Source: Hydrogenophaga sp. PBL-H3
Lineage (GTDB): Bacteria; Pseudomonadota; Gammaproteobacteria; Burkholderiales; Burkholderiaceae_C
DNA: 64,000 bases
Direction: 5' to 3'
Assembly: GCF_010104355.1 (NCBI RefSeq)
Contig: NZ_CP044972.1
Span: forward strand, 2,418,001 to 2,482,000
The notes below the pieces were generated by a model that worked only from the letters and a program-made list of their open reading frames with translations, made no database searches and was not told the origin of the DNA. Of this stretch, positions 18,048 to 28,690 are shown piece after piece. Positions within the stretch are counted from its first letter, which is position 1. Each line of letters begins with the position of its first letter. The position numbers and the translations under genes were made by a program.

Positions 18048-18085
18048 TATAGGCAACAGGAAAAAAACTAGCAATATCAATTGCT
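18046..18085 (-). promoter_or_regulatory. pbpG promoter with a palindrome over the -35 box
   Basis: Read on the - strand, TTGCTA (18069-18074) and TATACT (18046-18051) are separated by 17 bases, close to the sigma-70 consensus. AGCAAT-ATCA-ATTGCT (18070-18085) is a palindrome over the -35 box. The region to 18186 is clearly AT-rich compared with the rest of the window and has no gene. Confidence 0.6.
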
Positions 18086-18186
18086 TGGGAAACTCTCTTA
18101 AATGATCGGTAGAACAGGTGCTACTTTTGGTGTCATTTCCACAGATCAAAACACTGATTAACCCAAGTTATTGAATTATCTAGGCT

Positions 18187-19728
18187 TTATCCTTGTGCGG
18201 CGACCCGGTCCAAGTTGCTGTGCAGCTTGTTCAGGGCGCTGAGATACGCCTTGGCCGAAGCCACGACGATGTCGGGGTCTGCCCCCACGCCGTTGACGAC
18301 ACGCCCACTGTGCTGCAACCGAACCGTTACCTCGCCTTGGCTTTCGGTCGAACCACTCGTGATGGCATTGACCGAATAAAGCACCAGTTCGGCACCGCTT
18401 TTGACGTGGTTCTCGATGGCCTTCAACGACGCATCCACAGGGCCATTGCCGTCGCTTTCGACCTGGATCTCCTGGCCGTCAGCCGTGAACACCACGCTGG
18501 CATGAGGGCGCTCACCGGTCTCGCTTCGCTGCTTGAGCGAAACCAGGCCGTATTGCTCCTTTTCGGCGGTCACGCTTTCGTCGCTGCACAGGGCGAGGAT
18601 GTCTTCGTCAAAGATCTCGCTCTTGCGGTCGGCCAGCTCCTTGAAGGCGGCAAACGCGGTGTTGATTTCGCTCTCTGACTCCATCTCGATGCCCAGATCC
18701 TGCAGTCGCTGCTTGAACGCGTTGCGACCGCTGAGCTTGCCCAGCACGATCTTGTTGGCCGCCCAGCCCACGTCTTCGGCGCGCATGATCTCGTAGGTGT
18801 CGCGAGCCTTAAGCACGCCGTCCTGGTGGATGCCGCTGGCGTGTGCAAACGCGTTGGCGCCCACCACCGCCTTGTTGGGTTGCACCACAAAGCCGGTGGT
18901 CTGGCTGACCATGCGGCTGGCCGGCACGATCTGCGTGGCGTCCACACCCACATCGAGCCCGAAGTAGTCGCGACGCGTGCGCACCGCCATCACGACTTCT
19001 TCAAGCGAGCAGTTGCCCGCACGCTCGCCCAGCCCGTTGATGGTGCACTCCACCTGGCGCGCGCCGCCGATTTTCACGCCCGCCAAGGAATTGGCCACCG
19101 CCATGCCGAGGTCGTTGTGGCAATGCACGGACCAGATCGCCTTGTCGGAGTTGGGCACACGCTCGCGCAGGGTGCGGATGAACTCGCCGTACAACTCAGG
19201 CACTGCGTAACCCACGGTGTCCGGGATGTTGAGCGTGGTGGCGCCTTCCTTGATCACGGCCTCCAGAACGCGACACAGGTAATCCATGTCGCTGCGGTAT
19301 CCGTCCTCAGGGCTGAACTCGATGTCGTCCACGAGGTTGCGCGCAAACCGCACTGACTGCTTGGCCTGCTCCAGCACCTGCTCGGGCGTCATGCGCAGTT
19401 TTTTCTCCATGTGCAGCGCACTGGTGGCGATAAAGGTGTGGATGCGCGCTCGGTGAGCACCTTTGAGAGCTTCTGCAGCGCGCGCGATGTCGCGGTCATT
19501 GGCTCGGGCCAACGAACACACGGTGGAGTCTTTGATGACATCGGCAATGGCCTTGACGGACTCGAAGTCACCGTTGGAGCTCGCGGCAAAGCCGGCCTCA
19601 ATGACATCGACCTTCAGACGTTCCAGCTGGCGCGCGATACGCAGCTTCTCGTCCTTCGTCATGGACGCGCCTGGCGACTGCTCGCCGTCGCGCAAGGTGG
19701 TGTCAAAAATGATCAGTTTGTCGCTCAT
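18187..19728 (-). CDS. leuA: 2-isopropylmalate synthase
   Basis: The 513-residue enzyme condenses 2-ketoisovalerate with acetyl-CoA, the first committed step to leucine. The N-terminal catalytic barrel begins [18 protein letters not shown], has the metal-binding [16 protein letters not shown], and is followed by the regulatory domain ([20 protein letters not shown]) that binds leucine. GGAG at 19736-19739 lies 7 bases before the ATG. Upstream are an attenuator hairpin and a leucine leader peptide. It is the last gene of the ilvBNC-pssA-leuA group. Confidence 0.96.
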   Translation of the reverse strand: MSDKLIIFDTTLRDGEQSPGASMTKDEKLRIARQLERLKVDVIEAGFAASSNGDFESVKAIADVIKDSTVCSLARANDRDIARAAEALKGAHRARIHTFIATSALHMEKKLRMTPEQVLEQAKQSVRFARNLVDDIEFSPEDGYRSDMDYLCRVLEAVIKEGATTLNIPDTVGYAVPELYGEFIRTLRERVPNSDKAIWSVHCHNDLGMAVANSLAGVKIGGARQVECTINGLGERAGNCSLEEVVMAVRTRRDYFGLDVGVDATQIVPASRMVSQTTGFVVQPNKAVVGANAFAHASGIHQDGVLKARDTYEIMRAEDVGWAANKIVLGKLSGRNAFKQRLQDLGIEMESESEINTAFAAFKELADRKSEIFDEDILALCSDESVTAEKEQYGLVSLKQRSETGERPHASVVFTADGQEIQVESDGNGPVDASLKAIENHVKSGAELVLYSVNAITSGSTESQGEVTVRLQHSGRVVNGVGADPDIVVASAKAYLSALNKLHSNLDRVAAQG

Positions 19729-19781
19729 CTCAATGCTCCAGTGGGATGCCTCGTGGGCAGCGCTTCAAAAACCCGCAGTCC

Positions 19782-19818
19782 AAACAAAAACGGCCCGCTG
19801 CGGGTGCAAACGGGCCGT
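19782..19818 (-). terminator. Attenuator terminator of leuA
   Basis: On the - strand ACGGCCCG (19818-19811) and CGGGCCGT (19797-19790) pair as a perfect 8-bp stem with a 13-base loop, followed by TTTTGTTTG. It lies between the leader peptide stop and the leuA start. The GCCCGT of its 5' arm is also complementary to ACGGGC (19856-19851) inside the leader coding sequence, giving an alternative antiterminator pairing. Confidence 0.85.
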
Positions 19819-19839
19819 TGTAAGGGAATCGCTCTCGCG

Positions 19840-19896
19840 TTACCAGACCTGCCCGTGACGGACATCCAGTAGTAGCGAAATCGAAAAGTTGGACAT
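19840..19896 (-). CDS. leu operon leader peptide
   Basis: An 18-codon frame reads MSNFSISLLLDVRHGQVW and then TAA. Codons 8-10 are CTA CTA CTG (19875-19867); CTA is very rare in a genome of this GC content, so three leucine codons in a row with two CTA are a sensitive probe for charged tRNA-Leu. The peptide is followed by two mutually exclusive pairings and a terminator before leuA, the layout of classical ribosome-mediated attenuation. No ribosome site precedes the ATG. A TGCTACATT extended -10-like sequence ends only 7 bases upstream, so the message may be leaderless. Inferred from sequence only, but the arrangement is hard to explain otherwise. Confidence 0.85.
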   Translation of the reverse strand: MSNFSISLLLDVRHGQVW

Positions 19897-19963
19897 GACT
19901 GGCAATGTAGCACAAAGCCCGAGAGGGCCTTGGTTGGGAAAAATGATCGACAAGATTCAGACC

Positions 19964-20776
19964 TCAATCGTCGTGCAGACCACGCTCGTCAGGCTCGTCA
20001 GTGGAGGTGCTGATCACGCTGGTCGGGCGGCCCTTGGCCTTGCGCCAGAAATACACTGCGTATCCAGACAAGCCATAAACCACGAACAGACCAAACAAGA
20101 CAGTGGGGGGGTGAATGTTGATCACCGCGATGGCCAGCGCCACCAGCACAATGGCGGCAAACGGCACGCTCTTGCGCAGACTCAGGTCCTTGAAGCTGTA
20201 GAAAGGCACGTTCGTCACCATGGTGAGGCCGGTGTAGAGCGTGATGGCGAACATCACCCACGTCACGTCTTGCGGGGGTACATCCAGTTCGGTCATCAAC
20301 CAGATGAAGCCCGCCACCAGTGCAGCCGCTGCAGGCGAAGGCAACCCTTGGAAGTAGCGCTTGTCCACCACACCGGTGTTGACATTGAAGCGGGCCAGTC
20401 GCAAGGCGGCGCAGGCGCAGTACACGAAGGCGGCAATCCAGCCCCAGCGCCCGAGATCACGCAATGTCCACTCATAGGCGATCAAGCCAGGCGCCGCGCC
20501 GAACGAGACCATGTCGGAGAGCGAGTCCATCTGCTCGCCAAACGCACTCTGGGTGTTGGTCATGCGGGCGACGCGCCCATCCAGGCTGTCGAGCACCATG
20601 GCCACGAAGATGCCCACGGTGGCGAGGTCGTAGCGGCCGTTCATGGCCATCACCACCGAATAGAAGCCGCCGAACAACGCGGCCAGCGTGATCATGTTCG
20701 GCACCATGTAGATGCCCTTGGACCGCTTGGGTCGGTCTTCGTGCTGGGTGTGCTGGGGATCGGTACCGTCGTGCAT
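19964..20776 (-). CDS. pssA: CDP-diacylglycerol--serine O-phosphatidyltransferase
   Basis: A 270-residue inner-membrane enzyme that makes phosphatidylserine, the precursor of phosphatidylethanolamine. The CDP-alcohol phosphatidyltransferase signature D-G-x2-A-R-x8-G-x3-D-x3-D is seen in LDSLDGRVARMTN and SAFGEQMDSLSDMVSFG. Six or more hydrophobic segments follow. It is the type II (Bacillus-like) membrane enzyme rather than the E. coli phospholipase-D-like one. The start at 20776 (MHDGTDPQHTQ) is preferred over a frame-open extension upstream. It lies between ilvC and leuA on the same strand. Confidence 0.92.
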   Translation of the reverse strand: MHDGTDPQHTQHEDRPKRSKGIYMVPNMITLAALFGGFYSVVMAMNGRYDLATVGIFVAMVLDSLDGRVARMTNTQSAFGEQMDSLSDMVSFGAAPGLIAYEWTLRDLGRWGWIAAFVYCACAALRLARFNVNTGVVDKRYFQGLPSPAAAALVAGFIWLMTELDVPPQDVTWVMFAITLYTGLTMVTNVPFYSFKDLSLRKSVPFAAIVLVALAIAVINIHPPTVLFGLFVVYGLSGYAVYFWRKAKGRPTSVISTSTDEPDERGLHDD

Positions 20777-20861
20777 GAGATGTGTGTAAAGGGATGCCCA
20801 AGGGCACCCTGTATGGCGCAAAGGTGCAGTGTAAGGCAGTGCCACGGCATGCAGAAACGAC

Positions 20862-20906
20862 AATGGCCACCGAAGTGGCCATTGTGAGATTCCACTCGCC
20901 GAAGCG
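20862..20906 (-). terminator. Hairpins between ilvC and pssA
   Basis: AATGGCCAC-CGAA-GTGGCCATT (20862-20883) is a 9-bp stem with a stable tetraloop, and CTCGC-CGAA-GCGAG (20893-20906) a second, both just downstream of the ilvC stop. The T-tract after them is weak on the - strand, so they may be partial terminators or 3'-end protectors rather than a full stop before pssA. Confidence 0.5.
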
Positions 20907-20919
20907 AGCGGGGCGCGCG

Positions 20920-22483
<1,564 letters not shown>

Positions 22484-22597
22484 GTGCGATTCCTCTTTTC
22501 GCCGCCCTCCCCTGCACACGGTAATGCGCAGGCTTGGCGGGCAATAGATTCGTCTGAGGGGATGAAGCAGCGGGCAAACGCTGCTTCGCGGAGGGGG

Positions 22598-24373
22598 TCA
22601 GAGGTCTTCGGAACCCAGCAACATCTCAGTGATGCCCTTGCCGGCCTTGACCATGGGGAAGACGTTCTCGGTCGGGTCGGTGCGGAAGTCCATGAACACG
22701 GTGCGGTCCTTGAGCTTGCGCGCTTCGCGGAGAGCGCCCTCCACGTCTTGCGGGCGTTCGATCAGCATGCCGACATGGCCATAGGCCTCGGCGAGTTTCA
22801 CGAAGTTGGGCAGCGCGTCCATGTAGCTGTGGCTGTAGCGACCTTCGTAGTCAATCTCCTGCCACTGGCGAACCATGCCAAGGTAGCGATTGTTCAGCGC
22901 AACGATCTTGATCGGCGTGTTGTACTGCAGGCAGGTCGAGAGCTCCTGGATGCACATCTGCACCGAGCCTTCGCCGGTCACGCAGAACACCTCGCTGTCG
23001 GGCTTGGCCAGCTTGATGCCCATGGCGTAGGGAATGCCCACACCCATGGTGCCCAGGCCACCGGAGTTGATCCAGCGGCGGGGTTCGTCGAAGCGGTAGT
23101 ACTGCGCGGCCCACATCTGGTGCTGGCCCACGTCGGACGTCACATACGTGTCGGCGTCCTTGGTCATGTTCCAGAGGGTTTCCACCACGTACTGCGGCTT
23201 GATCACGTCGGTGTTGCCACGGTCGTACTTCAAGCAGTCCTTGGAGCGCCAAGTCTCGATGGTGTCCCACCAAGCGGACAGCGCCTTGCCATCGGGCTTG
23301 GTGGCGCTCTCGCGCACCATGTTGATGAGCTCGGTGAGCACGTCTTTCACGTCGCCCACGATCGGCACATCGACCTTCACGCGCTTGGAAATGCTCGACG
23401 GGTCGATGTCGATGTGGATGATCTTGCGTTCGTTCTGCGCAAAGTGCTTGGGGTTGCCGATCACGCGGTCGTCAAAGCGCGCGCCCACGGCCAGCAGCAC
23501 GTCGCAGTTCTGCATGGCGTTGTTGGCTTCGATCGTGCCGTGCATGCCCAGCATGCCGAGGAACTTGCGGTCCGACGCCGGGTAAGCACCCAGCCCCATG
23601 AGCGTGTTGGTGACGGGGTAGCCCAGCATGTTCACCAGCGTGCGCAACTCTTCAGTGGCGTTGCTGAGCAAGACGCCGCCGCCGGTGTAGATGTAGGGGC
23701 GCTTGGCGGCCAGCAGCAGCTGAAGCGCCTTGCGGATCTGACCGCCGTGGCCCTTGCGCACCGGGTTGTACGAGCGCATCTCGACCGACTCGGGGTAACC
23801 GCTGTAGGGCACCTTGTTGAACGACACGTCTTTCGGGATGTCCACCACCACAGGACCAGGACGGCCGCTGCGCGCGATGTGGAAGGCCTTCTTCATCACC
23901 ATGGCCATGTCGCGCGCATCCTTCACAAGGAAGTTGTGCTTGACGATGGGACGCGTGATACCGACGGTGTCGCATTCCTGGAAGGCGTCCAGGCCAATGG
24001 CGGCCGTGGGCACCTGGCCAGTGATGATCACCATCGGGATGCTGTCCATGTAGGCGGTGGCGATGCCGGTGATGGCATTGGTCACGCCCGGACCCGAGGT
24101 GACGAGAGCCACACCCACATCACCGGTGGCGCGCGCGTAGCCGTCGGCCGCATGAACGGCCGCCTGCTCGTGGCGCACCAGCACATGCTGGATGGTGTCC
24201 TGCTTGTAGAAAGCGTCGTAAATGTGCAGCACAGCACCACCGGGGTAGCCCCAGATGTACTTGACCCCTTCGGCCTGGAGAGCCTTGATGAGGATTTCTG
24301 CGCCGCGGAGTTCTTGAGGGGCAGTGCCGGTAGCGGCAGCGGCCGAGGCCAGTTCGGCCTTGTTGATTTCCAT
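22598..24373 (-). CDS. ilvB: Acetolactate synthase large (catalytic) subunit
   Basis: The 591-residue thiamin-diphosphate enzyme makes acetolactate and acetohydroxybutyrate from pyruvate. Visible motifs are the catalytic glutamate region VRHEQAAVHAADGYARATG, the FAD-linked central domain (GMHGTIEANNAMQNCDVLLAVG) and the ThDP segment VTGEGSVQMCIQEL to ALNNRYLGM. The ATG at 24373 has GAAAGG upstream. The reading frame is open for 77 more codons upstream but that stretch is not conserved. It is the first gene of the ilv-pssA-leu group and is divergent from the RDD-protein gene. Confidence 0.96.
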   Translation of the reverse strand: MEINKAELASAAAATGTAPQELRGAEILIKALQAEGVKYIWGYPGGAVLHIYDAFYKQDTIQHVLVRHEQAAVHAADGYARATGDVGVALVTSGPGVTNAITGIATAYMDSIPMVIITGQVPTAAIGLDAFQECDTVGITRPIVKHNFLVKDARDMAMVMKKAFHIARSGRPGPVVVDIPKDVSFNKVPYSGYPESVEMRSYNPVRKGHGGQIRKALQLLLAAKRPYIYTGGGVLLSNATEELRTLVNMLGYPVTNTLMGLGAYPASDRKFLGMLGMHGTIEANNAMQNCDVLLAVGARFDDRVIGNPKHFAQNERKIIHIDIDPSSISKRVKVDVPIVGDVKDVLTELINMVRESATKPDGKALSAWWDTIETWRSKDCLKYDRGNTDVIKPQYVVETLWNMTKDADTYVTSDVGQHQMWAAQYYRFDEPRRWINSGGLGTMGVGIPYAMGIKLAKPDSEVFCVTGEGSVQMCIQELSTCLQYNTPIKIVALNNRYLGMVRQWQEIDYEGRYSHSYMDALPNFVKLAEAYGHVGMLIERPQDVEGALREARKLKDRTVFMDFRTDPTENVFPMVKAGKGITEMLLGSEDL

Positions 24374-24527
24374 GATGAACCTTTCGAGAATTTCTCTGAC
24401 GAAATACCTTGGGTGCCTCTTGACCAACCCTTGTGGGGCGGTGTCGAGACTTGAGACCAGTGGACATGAGCGGGCACATACCCCGCCGGACCCTGATCCG
24501 TTTGCCGTGTTTTGAAGTGCAACGCGC

Positions 24528-24557
24528 ATTATCGCACTGCAACACGGGTCAGGCCAA
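24528..24557 (-). promoter_or_regulatory. Candidate ilvB promoter
   Basis: On the - strand TTGGCC (24557-24552) and GATAAT (24533-24528) are 18 bases apart, with TGC just before the -10 box. It would give an untranslated leader of about 145 bases for ilvB. No leader peptide rich in branched-chain codons was found in that stretch. Confidence 0.5.
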
Positions 24558-24653
24558 GCGGCCACCCTTACAACGGCCTCAAATCGCGGGTGTCTTGGCT
24601 CCAATGCGACAATTCGAGCCCGAGCCCAACGGGCCGCTCCCTCTTGTTAGCAC

Positions 24654-25241
24654 ATGCCCGCTTTCACCCCCTCACCTTTCAACACACCCATCGATGAGGG
24701 CGCTGCAACGGACCTGATGGCGCCGTCCTTGCGCCGTCGCATGGCCTGCTGGCTGTACGAAGGCACCCTGTTGTTCGGCGTGGTATTCCTGGTGGGCGTG
24801 TTGTTCACCACCAGCTACGTGCTGTCCTCGTTCACCCAGTCGGGCAACGCGCTGGACAACCGCTTTGTGCAGCAGGCGCTGGTGTTCGTGGCATTCGGCA
24901 TTTACTTCGGCTGGTTCTGGGCCAAGGGCCAGACCCTGGCCATGAAGACCTGGCACATCCGTGTGGTTGATCGCCACGGCAACGCCTTGACGCAAGGCCG
25001 CGCGCTGTGGCGATACGTTCTGTCGTGGCTGTGGCTGCTGCCACCGCTGGCGGTCGCGGGGCTGATGCGCCTGTCCGGGCAGCAGCTGTCGGTCCTGCTG
25101 GTGGGCTGGGTCGTCTTCTGGGCACTGCTGTCACGCTTCCATGTCCAGCGCCAGTTCCTGCATGATGCCTTGGCCGGTACACGTCTGATCCATTTCAAGC
25201 CGGTGGATGACGCGAGCAAACCACGGCGCTGGTGGAGTTGA
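24654..25241 (+). CDS. RDD family membrane protein
   Basis: A 195-residue membrane protein with the RDD pattern: the arginine in SLRRRMACWLYEGTLLFGVV, aspartates in the following loops, and a K-x3-KTWHIRVVDRHG segment before the last helices. About four hydrophobic segments are visible. The function of RDD proteins is mostly unknown; some have been linked to ion exchange. It starts at 24654 with a CACATG context and no strong ribosome site, and ends 4 bases before dgkA, so the two are likely co-transcribed. Confidence 0.8.
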   Translation: MPAFTPSPFNTPIDEGAATDLMAPSLRRRMACWLYEGTLLFGVVFLVGVLFTTSYVLSSFTQSGNALDNRFVQQALVFVAFGIYFGWFWAKGQTLAMKTWHIRVVDRHGNALTQGRALWRYVLSWLWLLPPLAVAGLMRLSGQQLSVLLVGWVVFWALLSRFHVQRQFLHDALAGTRLIHFKPVDDASKPRRWWS

Positions 25242-25245
25242 AAAC

Positions 25246-25644
25246 ATGAGTCTCAATCCTGATCGGGAACCGGTCAACGCACAGAAGCTGCGCAGTGGCG
25301 TCTCCCGCATGTGGCACGCCTTCGGATATTCGCTGGCCGGCTTGCGCTCGGGCTGGGGCGAAACCGCGTTCCGCCAGGAAGCACTCGCCGCCATCGTCAT
25401 GGTCCCGGCGGCGTTCTGGATCGGTCAAACCTGGGTGGAAACCGCCTTGCTCGCGGGCTCGGTGATGCTGGTCATGATGGTCGAGCTGCTCAACACCGGT
25501 ATCGAAACCGCCATCGACCGCATCGGCCCGGAATGGCACGACCTCTCCAAGCGCGCCAAGGACATGGGCAGCGCCGCCGTGTTGCTCAGTCTGTTGCTGT
25601 GCGTGGGCATCTGGCTGGCGGCGGCGTGGGTTCGCTGGGCCTGA
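25246..25644 (+). CDS. dgkA: Diacylglycerol kinase
   Basis: The 132-residue integral membrane enzyme phosphorylates diacylglycerol to phosphatidic acid, recycling lipid produced in envelope synthesis. The family signature is clear: HAFGYSLAGLRSGWGETAFRQE in part, then MVELLNTGIETAIDR with the catalytic Glu, and KRAKDMGSAAVLLSLLL. Three transmembrane segments are seen. It follows the RDD gene by 4 bases and precedes the LOG gene by 20. The lipid theme is shared with pssA about 4.5 kb away. Confidence 0.95.
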   Translation: MSLNPDREPVNAQKLRSGVSRMWHAFGYSLAGLRSGWGETAFRQEALAAIVMVPAAFWIGQTWVETALLAGSVMLVMMVELLNTGIETAIDRIGPEWHDLSKRAKDMGSAAVLLSLLLCVGIWLAAAWVRWA

Positions 25645-25664
25645 CCGCCGGGAATGGCCGAAAC

Positions 25665-26252
25665 ATGACAGCACCCGCCTTTTCGCTCTGCGTGTATTGC
25701 GGCTCCCGTCCGGGTGCCAATTCCGCGTTTGCCGACTCGGCACGCGCCGTGGGCCAGTGGATCGGTGATCACGGCGGCCAGCTGGTGTACGGCGGTGGCC
25801 GCAACGGCCTCATGGGCATCGTGGCCGACGCCACCATGGCAGCGGGTGGCCAGGTCGTCGGCATCATCCCGAAAGCGTTGGTTGAGCGGGAGTGGGCCCA
25901 CCACGGCTGCACCGAACTGCACGTCGTGGACAACATGCACGAGCGCAAACGTTTGATGGCCGACAAGGCCGATGCGTTCCTGGCACTGCCCGGCGGCATC
26001 GGTACGTTTGAAGAGTTCTTTGAGGTCTGGGCCTGGCGCCAGCTCGGCTACCACGACAAGCCGGTCGGCCTGCTCAATGTGGCGGGCTATTACGACGGAT
26101 TGATGGCCTTTTTGCGCACTGGGTTGGACCAACAGTTCATGAGCGGTGTCCAGATGAAGCTGATTCGTGTCGACGGCGACGCACACAGGCTGTTGCCTGA
26201 ACTTGTACAGGCGGCGGGGCTGTCGCCCGCAGCCCGCCTGGACGCCATCTGA
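25665..26252 (+). CDS. LOG family / TIGR00730 Rossmann-fold nucleotide hydrolase
   Basis: The 195-residue protein has the LOG signature PGGIGTFEEFFEVWAWRQLG and the N-terminal CVYCGSRPGANSAFADSA, with LVYGGGRNGLMGIVADATM between them. Plant and some bacterial members hydrolyse cytokinin riboside or AMP phosphoribosyl bonds; others have lysine decarboxylase-like annotations that are not supported. The start at 25665 lies 20 bases after dgkA. A role in purine-derived nucleotide turnover is the most that can be inferred. Confidence 0.88.
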   Translation: MTAPAFSLCVYCGSRPGANSAFADSARAVGQWIGDHGGQLVYGGGRNGLMGIVADATMAAGGQVVGIIPKALVEREWAHHGCTELHVVDNMHERKRLMADKADAFLALPGGIGTFEEFFEVWAWRQLGYHDKPVGLLNVAGYYDGLMAFLRTGLDQQFMSGVQMKLIRVDGDAHRLLPELVQAAGLSPAARLDAI

Positions 26253-26261
26253 TTCGCCAGC

Positions 26262-26910
<649 letters not shown>

Positions 26911-26954
26911 CATCGCCCCCCTGGGGGGCGCTCGCAGCGCGGCCGGGGGACAGC
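26911..26954. repeat. GC-rich palindromic repeat directly after nadE
   Basis: GCCCCCC-T-GGGGGGC (26915-26929) is a perfect 7-bp palindrome. It is followed by CTCGCAGCGCGGCCGGGGGA up to the nadE stop. The same kind of CCCCCCGAGGG sequence is found inside moeA at about 37395. This is the repeat style commonly scattered through Comamonadaceae genomes; here it may also stop or stabilise the nadE message. Confidence 0.65.
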
Positions 26955-28649
26955 TCAAGCCCGGTACTTGCTCGTGATCGGGTAACGCCAGTCCTTGCCA
27001 AAACTGCGGTGGGTCACGCGGATACCCACCGGCGCCTGGCGGCGTTTGTACTCGTTGATGCGGATCAGCCTCACCACCTTGTCCACGTCGGCTCGGTCGA
27101 AACCGGCGGCCACGATGCTGGCAGGACTCTGGTCGTTTTCCATGTAGCGCTCGATGATGGCGTCGAGTACCGGGTACTCGGGCAGGCTGTCCTGGTCTTT
27201 CTGATCAGGGCGCAGTTCGGCGCTTGGCGGACGCACGATGATGCGCTCGGGGATCGGGTTGGCACCGGTGCCGTAGGGGTCGTGCGCGTTGCGCCAGCGG
27301 GCGAGCTTGAAGACCATGGTTTTGGCCACGTCCTTGATCACCGCGAAACCGCCTGCCATGTCGCCGTACAGCGTGCAGTAGCCGGTGGCCATCTCGCTTT
27401 TGTTGCCGGTGGTCAGCACGATGCTGCCGAACTTGTTGGACAAGGCCATGAGCAGCGTGCCACGGATGCGCGCCTGCAGGTTCTCTTCGGTGGTGTCTTC
27501 GGGCAGGCCCGCGAACTCGCTGGCCAGGCTGGCCTTGAAGGCTTCGAACTGCGGCGCGATGCCGATCTCGTCGTAACGCACGCCCAGGCGCGCGGCCATG
27601 TCGCGCGCGTCGATCCACGAAATGTCGGCCGTGTAGGGTGAGGGCATCATGACCGTGCGCACGCGGTCCTTGCCCAGCGCGTCCACCGCGATCGCCAGCA
27701 CCAGGGCCGAGTCGATGCCGCCCGACAGGCCGAGGATGGCGCCGGGAAAACCGTTCTTGCCCAGGTAGTCGCGCACGCCCAGCACCAGCGCGTGCCACAG
27801 GTCGGCCTCGGGGCTGTGCGCGCGGTCGGTGTCGGCGGTGATGTGCCAGCCCGCGCCCTGCCGTGTGAAGGCGGCGTCGAACAAGGTCTCTTCAAAACTC
27901 ACCGCGCGCCCGGCCAGCACACCGTCGGCTGCCAGCACAAAGCTGCGGCCCTCGAACACGATTTCGTCCTGCCCGCCCACGAGGTGCGCGTACACCAGCG
28001 GAAGACCGGTGGCCTGGCAGCGCACGCGCATGGCCGCTTCTCGGTCGCCGCCCTTGCCGGCGTGAAACGGTGAGGCGTTGATGACCGCCAGCAGCTCGGC
28101 ACCCGCCGCCTTGGCGTCCGCCGCAGGCGCATCGAACCAGGCGTCTTCGCAGATCAGCAGGCCCACGCGCACGCTCCGGCCTTCGTTGTCGGCCACGTCG
28201 AACACGCAGGTGTCATGGCCCGGCACGAAGTAGCGGCGCTCGTCGAACACCTGGTAGTTGGGCAGCTCGCGCTTGGCGTAGGCGTGGGTCACGGCGCCGG
28301 CGTGCAGCACGCTGGCCGCGTTGTGCAGGTGGGCCACCGACACACTGCGTTCGCGCCGCTGGCCGGCGGCTGCCGCGGGCCGCGCCGGATGTCCCACCAC
28401 GATGTGCAGGCCTTTGAGGTGGGCGGTGCCAGCCGCCACGACTTTGAGGGCATCATCACAGGCATCGACGAACGCGGGCCGCAGGTACAGGTCTTCGGCG
28501 GCGTAGCCGCACAGGGCCAATTCGGGGGTCAGCAGCAGGTTGACGCCGCGGGCGTGGGCCGCTTCTGCGGCGTCGATCATCTTCCGGGCGTTGCCCGCCA
28601 TGTCGCCCACCACAAAGTTGAGCTGGGCCACGCAAATGGAAAGAGTCAT
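26955..28649 (-). CDS. nadE: Glutamine-dependent NAD+ synthetase
   Basis: A 564-residue two-domain enzyme that amidates nicotinic acid adenine dinucleotide to NAD+. The N-terminal nitrilase-like glutaminase domain contains ELALCGYAAEDLYLRPAF (Glu), KRELPNYQVFDERRYF (Lys) and LLICEDAWF (Cys). The C-terminal synthetase domain has the PP-loop LSGGIDSALVLAIA and TTGNKSEMATGYCTLYGDM. The glutaminase domain means it can use glutamine directly, which links its output to the nitrogen status read by the nearby P-II protein. Confidence 0.96.
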   Translation of the reverse strand: MTLSICVAQLNFVVGDMAGNARKMIDAAEAAHARGVNLLLTPELALCGYAAEDLYLRPAFVDACDDALKVVAAGTAHLKGLHIVVGHPARPAAAAGQRRERSVSVAHLHNAASVLHAGAVTHAYAKRELPNYQVFDERRYFVPGHDTCVFDVADNEGRSVRVGLLICEDAWFDAPAADAKAAGAELLAVINASPFHAGKGGDREAAMRVRCQATGLPLVYAHLVGGQDEIVFEGRSFVLAADGVLAGRAVSFEETLFDAAFTRQGAGWHITADTDRAHSPEADLWHALVLGVRDYLGKNGFPGAILGLSGGIDSALVLAIAVDALGKDRVRTVMMPSPYTADISWIDARDMAARLGVRYDEIGIAPQFEAFKASLASEFAGLPEDTTEENLQARIRGTLLMALSNKFGSIVLTTGNKSEMATGYCTLYGDMAGGFAVIKDVAKTMVFKLARWRNAHDPYGTGANPIPERIIVRPPSAELRPDQKDQDSLPEYPVLDAIIERYMENDQSPASIVAAGFDRADVDKVVRLIRINEYKRRQAPVGIRVTHRSFGKDWRYPITSKYRA

Positions 28650-28690
28650 GGGGTCTGAAAACGTTGCGAAATGGGCCTTGAGCTCGCTGT

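Noticed and set aside
24374..24653. A leader peptide or attenuator for ilvB
   Set aside because: The region has a promoter candidate but no short frame rich in Leu, Val or Ile codons and no terminator before the ilvB start.
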